NCBI GenBank assembly: GCA_031285415.1
Contig: JAITWF010000054.1
Span: forward strand, 1-8,736
DNA length: 8,736 nt
Direction of reading: 5' to 3'
DNA from: Deferribacteraceae bacterium
Lineage (GTDB): Bacteria; Chrysiogenota; Deferribacteres; Deferribacterales; JAISNW01
Part shown: positions 7,211 through 8,736 of the stretch, piece after piece
How the letters are laid out: each line of letters begins with the position of its first letter
How positions within the stretch are numbered: the stretch's first letter is position 1
The notes under the pieces: generated by a model
Database searches by the model: none
What the model was told of the DNA's origin: nothing
What the model saw: only the letters and a program-made list of their open reading frames with translations
Made by a program: the position numbers and the translations under genes

Positions 7211-8410
7211 TTATGCCCCCCACAGCCTCGCTAGCCGTTCGGCGATCTTCGCCTCCATCCCATTTTCGGATGGTATATAAAATTTAACATCATCTCTCGT
7301 ATATCGCTGCTTCACAAACCCACCATGGTCGTGCGGATAGAGATATCCCACAGCGGCATGTTTTATATTATCTGGCACCTCGGGATCGTTCTCCTCTAGA
7401 TACCTCTCCACCTCATGCAGTGCCAGATAGCTTCGATTGCTCTTCGGACAGCTCGCAAGGAAGGTGATCGCCTGCGATAGGATAATCATCCCCTCTGGCA
7501 GTCCAACGTTCATAAACGCCTCATATGCACTATTCACAAAAACTAGCGCATCGGGATAGGCGTTCCCCACATCCTCGCTGGCACTTATCAGAAGCCTACG
7601 GAAAACCGCCTCTGGAGCCACGCCAGATTGTATCAGCTTTAACCCCCACAAAAGCGCTGCGTCGGGGGCGGTACCTCGTATCGACTTTATCATAGCCGAT
7701 AGAAGGTCGTAATATTCATCATCGTCAAATCGACGTTTTTTGACAAGCTCCTCAAGCCCATCGGTCGATAGTATCAGCTTCCCTTTGGAGCGTCGTCCAA
7801 GCATAGCCGAGATCTCAAGCATATTTAAGAATCTGCGAGCGTCTCCGCCAGATTCGTTCATTAGGTCAGTTAAAATATCGTCGTAATCGACCTCATTCAC
7901 ATCAAACTTATGTTTGATAGCTGCCTCAGCCTTTACAGCAAGCTCACGAAGCTCACCCTCTGCCAACTTATGAAATTGGAAGATGAAGCTGCGAGAGCGA
8001 AACGCTGGCATAAGCGTATATGTAGGGTTTTCGGTGGAGGCTCCTATAATCTTGATAGATCGATCATCGATCATCTTTAATAGAAGATTCTGCTGCGTCT
8101 TGTTGTATCTGTGAATCTCATCGATAAAGACAAGCACAGGGTGACCAGAGCTAACGGCAAGATCGTTGATCTTTTTCAGCTCGGCAGAGCCAGCAGTTGT
8201 AGCGTGAAGGGGATAGAACGGCATAGATAGATGGTCGCCAGCGATCCTAGCAACGGTAGTCTTCCCCGTCCCTGGAGGGCCCACAAAGAGAAGGCTATCA
8301 AAGGTGCCAGACTCGATAAGGCGGCGTAATGCGGCTTTTTTAGAGAAAAGATGTCCCTGACCGACGATATCATCAAGCGTTTTAGGTCGCAAGAATTCGG
8401 CAAAGAGCAT
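7211..8410 (-). CDS. rarA: Replication-associated recombination protein A (RarA/MgsA family AAA+ ATPase)
   Basis: With the start at ATG 8410 the protein has 399 residues. RarA is a clamp-loader-like tetrameric ATPase acting at stalled or gapped replication forks with SSB and recombination factors. Seen in order: MLFAEFLRPKTLDDIVGQ (1-18), Walker A GPPGTGKT (44-51), Walker B FIDEIH (95-100), sensor 1 GASTENP (123-129), arginine finger region AFRSRS (136-141), sensor 2 GGDARRFLN (188-196). The C-terminal helical and tetramerisation part has IRGTAPDAALLW (244-255), RRLLISASEDVGNA (271-284) and GYLYPHDHGGFVKQRY (355-370). Start choice is uncertain. The frame stays open to ATG 8533, but its first codons coincide with the 3' end of the 6S RNA candidate and its T7 tract, so that start is unlikely. 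ATG 8470 lies in a small hairpin (TGGCA-GATA-TGCCA); ATG 8455 has no ribosome binding site; ATG 8410 matches the compact family N-terminus but only has GGTGGGGG very close upstream. Confidence 0.94.
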   Translation of the reverse strand: MLFAEFLRPKTLDDIVGQGHLFSKKAALRRLIESGTFDSLLFVGPPGTGKTTVARIAGDHLSMPFYPLHATTAGSAELKKINDLAVSSGHPVLVFIDEIHRYNKTQQNLLLKMIDDRSIKIIGASTENPTYTLMPAFRSRSFIFQFHKLAEGELRELAVKAEAAIKHKFDVNEVDYDDILTDLMNESGGDARRFLNMLEISAMLGRRSKGKLILSTDGLEELVKKRRFDDDEYYDLLSAMIKSIRGTAPDAALLWGLKLIQSGVAPEAVFRRLLISASEDVGNAYPDALVFVNSAYEAFMNVGLPEGMIILSQAITFLASCPKSNRSYLALHEVERYLEENDPEVPDNIKHAAVGYLYPHDHGGFVKQRYTRDDVKFYIPSENGMEAKIAERLARLWGA

Positions 8411-8498
8411 GCCCCCACCGTTAGGCAGAGGATCTCCTTGCGTATCATCAGACATATTGTGCAGTGGCATATCTGCCAGTGGGACTTTACCTTTATTC

Positions 8499-8521
8499 AA
8501 AAAAACCCCGCAAATGCCGTG
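8499..8521 (-). terminator. 3' end and T-tract of the 6S RNA candidate
   Basis: On the minus strand CACGG and TTGCGGGG, the 3' strand of the long closing stem, run straight into seven T residues (8505-8499). A GC-rich stem followed by T7 is the form of an intrinsic terminator. Its stem partner is far away at the 5' end of the RNA rather than local, as is usual when a structured RNA's closing helix doubles as the terminator. Confidence 0.6.
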
Positions 8522-8690
8522 TGGAATGAACATTTTGAGCCTGTATACAACAGGCAGAGTGATTGTCTCTCGCTTCAGGCTTCCTGATACGTATCGCTAC
8601 GACAGGCTTGCACACCACGAGACGAGCACACCCTTAATTAGAAGCATTGGCTGCAAACTGTTGAATCCAAACACGGACACTGCAGGGTAT
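8499..8690 (-). ncRNA. ssrS: Candidate 6S RNA (RNA polymerase regulator)
   Basis: A non-coding stretch on the minus strand can fold into one long imperfect hairpin of about 192 nt, the length and shape of 6S RNA, which mimics an open promoter and sequesters sigma70-RNA polymerase. The closing stem pairs CCCTGCAG (8687-8680) with TTGCGGGG (8513-8506) and, after a 3x3 internal loop, CCGTGT (8676-8671) with ACACGG (8522-8517). AACA and TGTT extend it inward. The apex is a hairpin CGTA-GCGA-TACG (8601-8590) inside CCTG / CAGG. On the 3' side, GAAGCCTGAA and a local hairpin GCCTGT-TGTAT-ACAGGC (8555-8539) resemble the GAAGCCTTAA segment and 3' hairpin of the E. coli RNA. It ends at a T7 tract. TATATC (8702-8697) could be its -10, with +1 near 8690, but no -35 is seen. 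Other housekeeping RNAs (4.5S, tmRNA, RNase P) lack matches. The identity is inferred from fold, size and neighbours. Confidence 0.7.
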
Positions 8691-8692
8691 CC

Positions 8693-8736
8693 TTAAGATA
8701 TAAATCGCAAATCTTTTAACTGTTGTTCGATCTGAT
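8693..8736 (-). CDS. C-terminal end of an unidentified gene (5' part outside window)
   Basis: A minus-strand frame enters from the right edge and encodes QIEQQLKDLRFIS before a TAA stop at 8695-8693. The 13 visible residues are amphipathic and protein-like, and the stop lies only a few bases before the 5' end of the RNA candidate, which would make a sensible gene order. Too little is visible to name a family, and an open frame this short could be chance. Confidence 0.3.
   Translation of the reverse strand, partial: QIEQQLKDLRFIS

Noticed and set aside
8411..8533. N-terminal extension of RarA from ATG 8533
   Set aside because: It overlaps the RNA closing stem and T7 tract, has no ribosome binding site, and family similarity begins only near residue 42 of the long frame.
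8541..8555. CCTGTTGTATACAGG as a LexA-type operator upstream of rarA
   Set aside because: The CTGT and ACAG half-sites are too close together for the E. coli type, and the palindrome is explained as the 3' hairpin of the 6S RNA candidate.

Overview
The window looks like a stretch of a Campylobacterota (Epsilonproteobacteria) chromosome of moderate G+C. The reasons are an RNase Y gene directly behind a 5-formyltetrahydrofolate cyclo-ligase gene (an arrangement I recall from Campylobacter) and a large signal-peptide/TPR protein that best fits the flagellar motor protein PflA. The assignment is inferred from gene content only. All genes lie on the minus strand, so the window reads biologically from right to left.

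Right end (8736 to 7211): the last codons of an unidentified gene, then a roughly 190-nt structured RNA ending in a T7 tract, which I read as 6S RNA (ssrS), then rarA (AAA+ ATPase of stalled-fork and recombination maintenance). The longest rarA reading frame runs back into the RNA gene, so the true rarA start must lie further in.

Middle (7210 to 4949): a 130-bp nested palindromic element fills nearly all of the rarA-fthC gap. It is followed by fthC (folate salvage) and, 25 bp further on, rny (RNase Y, a membrane-anchored mRNA endonuclease). These genes are tightly spaced and probably co-transcribed.

Left part (4948 to 1): a second, 68-bp double-hairpin element that could end the rny transcript; then a membrane hybrid histidine kinase with its own promoter candidate and no partner regulator in view; a short palindromic repeat; and a secreted TPR protein (probable pflA) running off the left edge. 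The pflA start codon sits exactly where transcription from a near-consensus promoter should begin, implying a leaderless mRNA.

No prophage, CRISPR array, transposase, tRNA or rRNA is visible. The most noteworthy non-coding content is the 6S RNA candidate, the two self-complementary repeat elements whose arms differ by compensating base changes, and the leaderless promoter layout. All stretches longer than about 90 bp without a gene are accounted for by these features.
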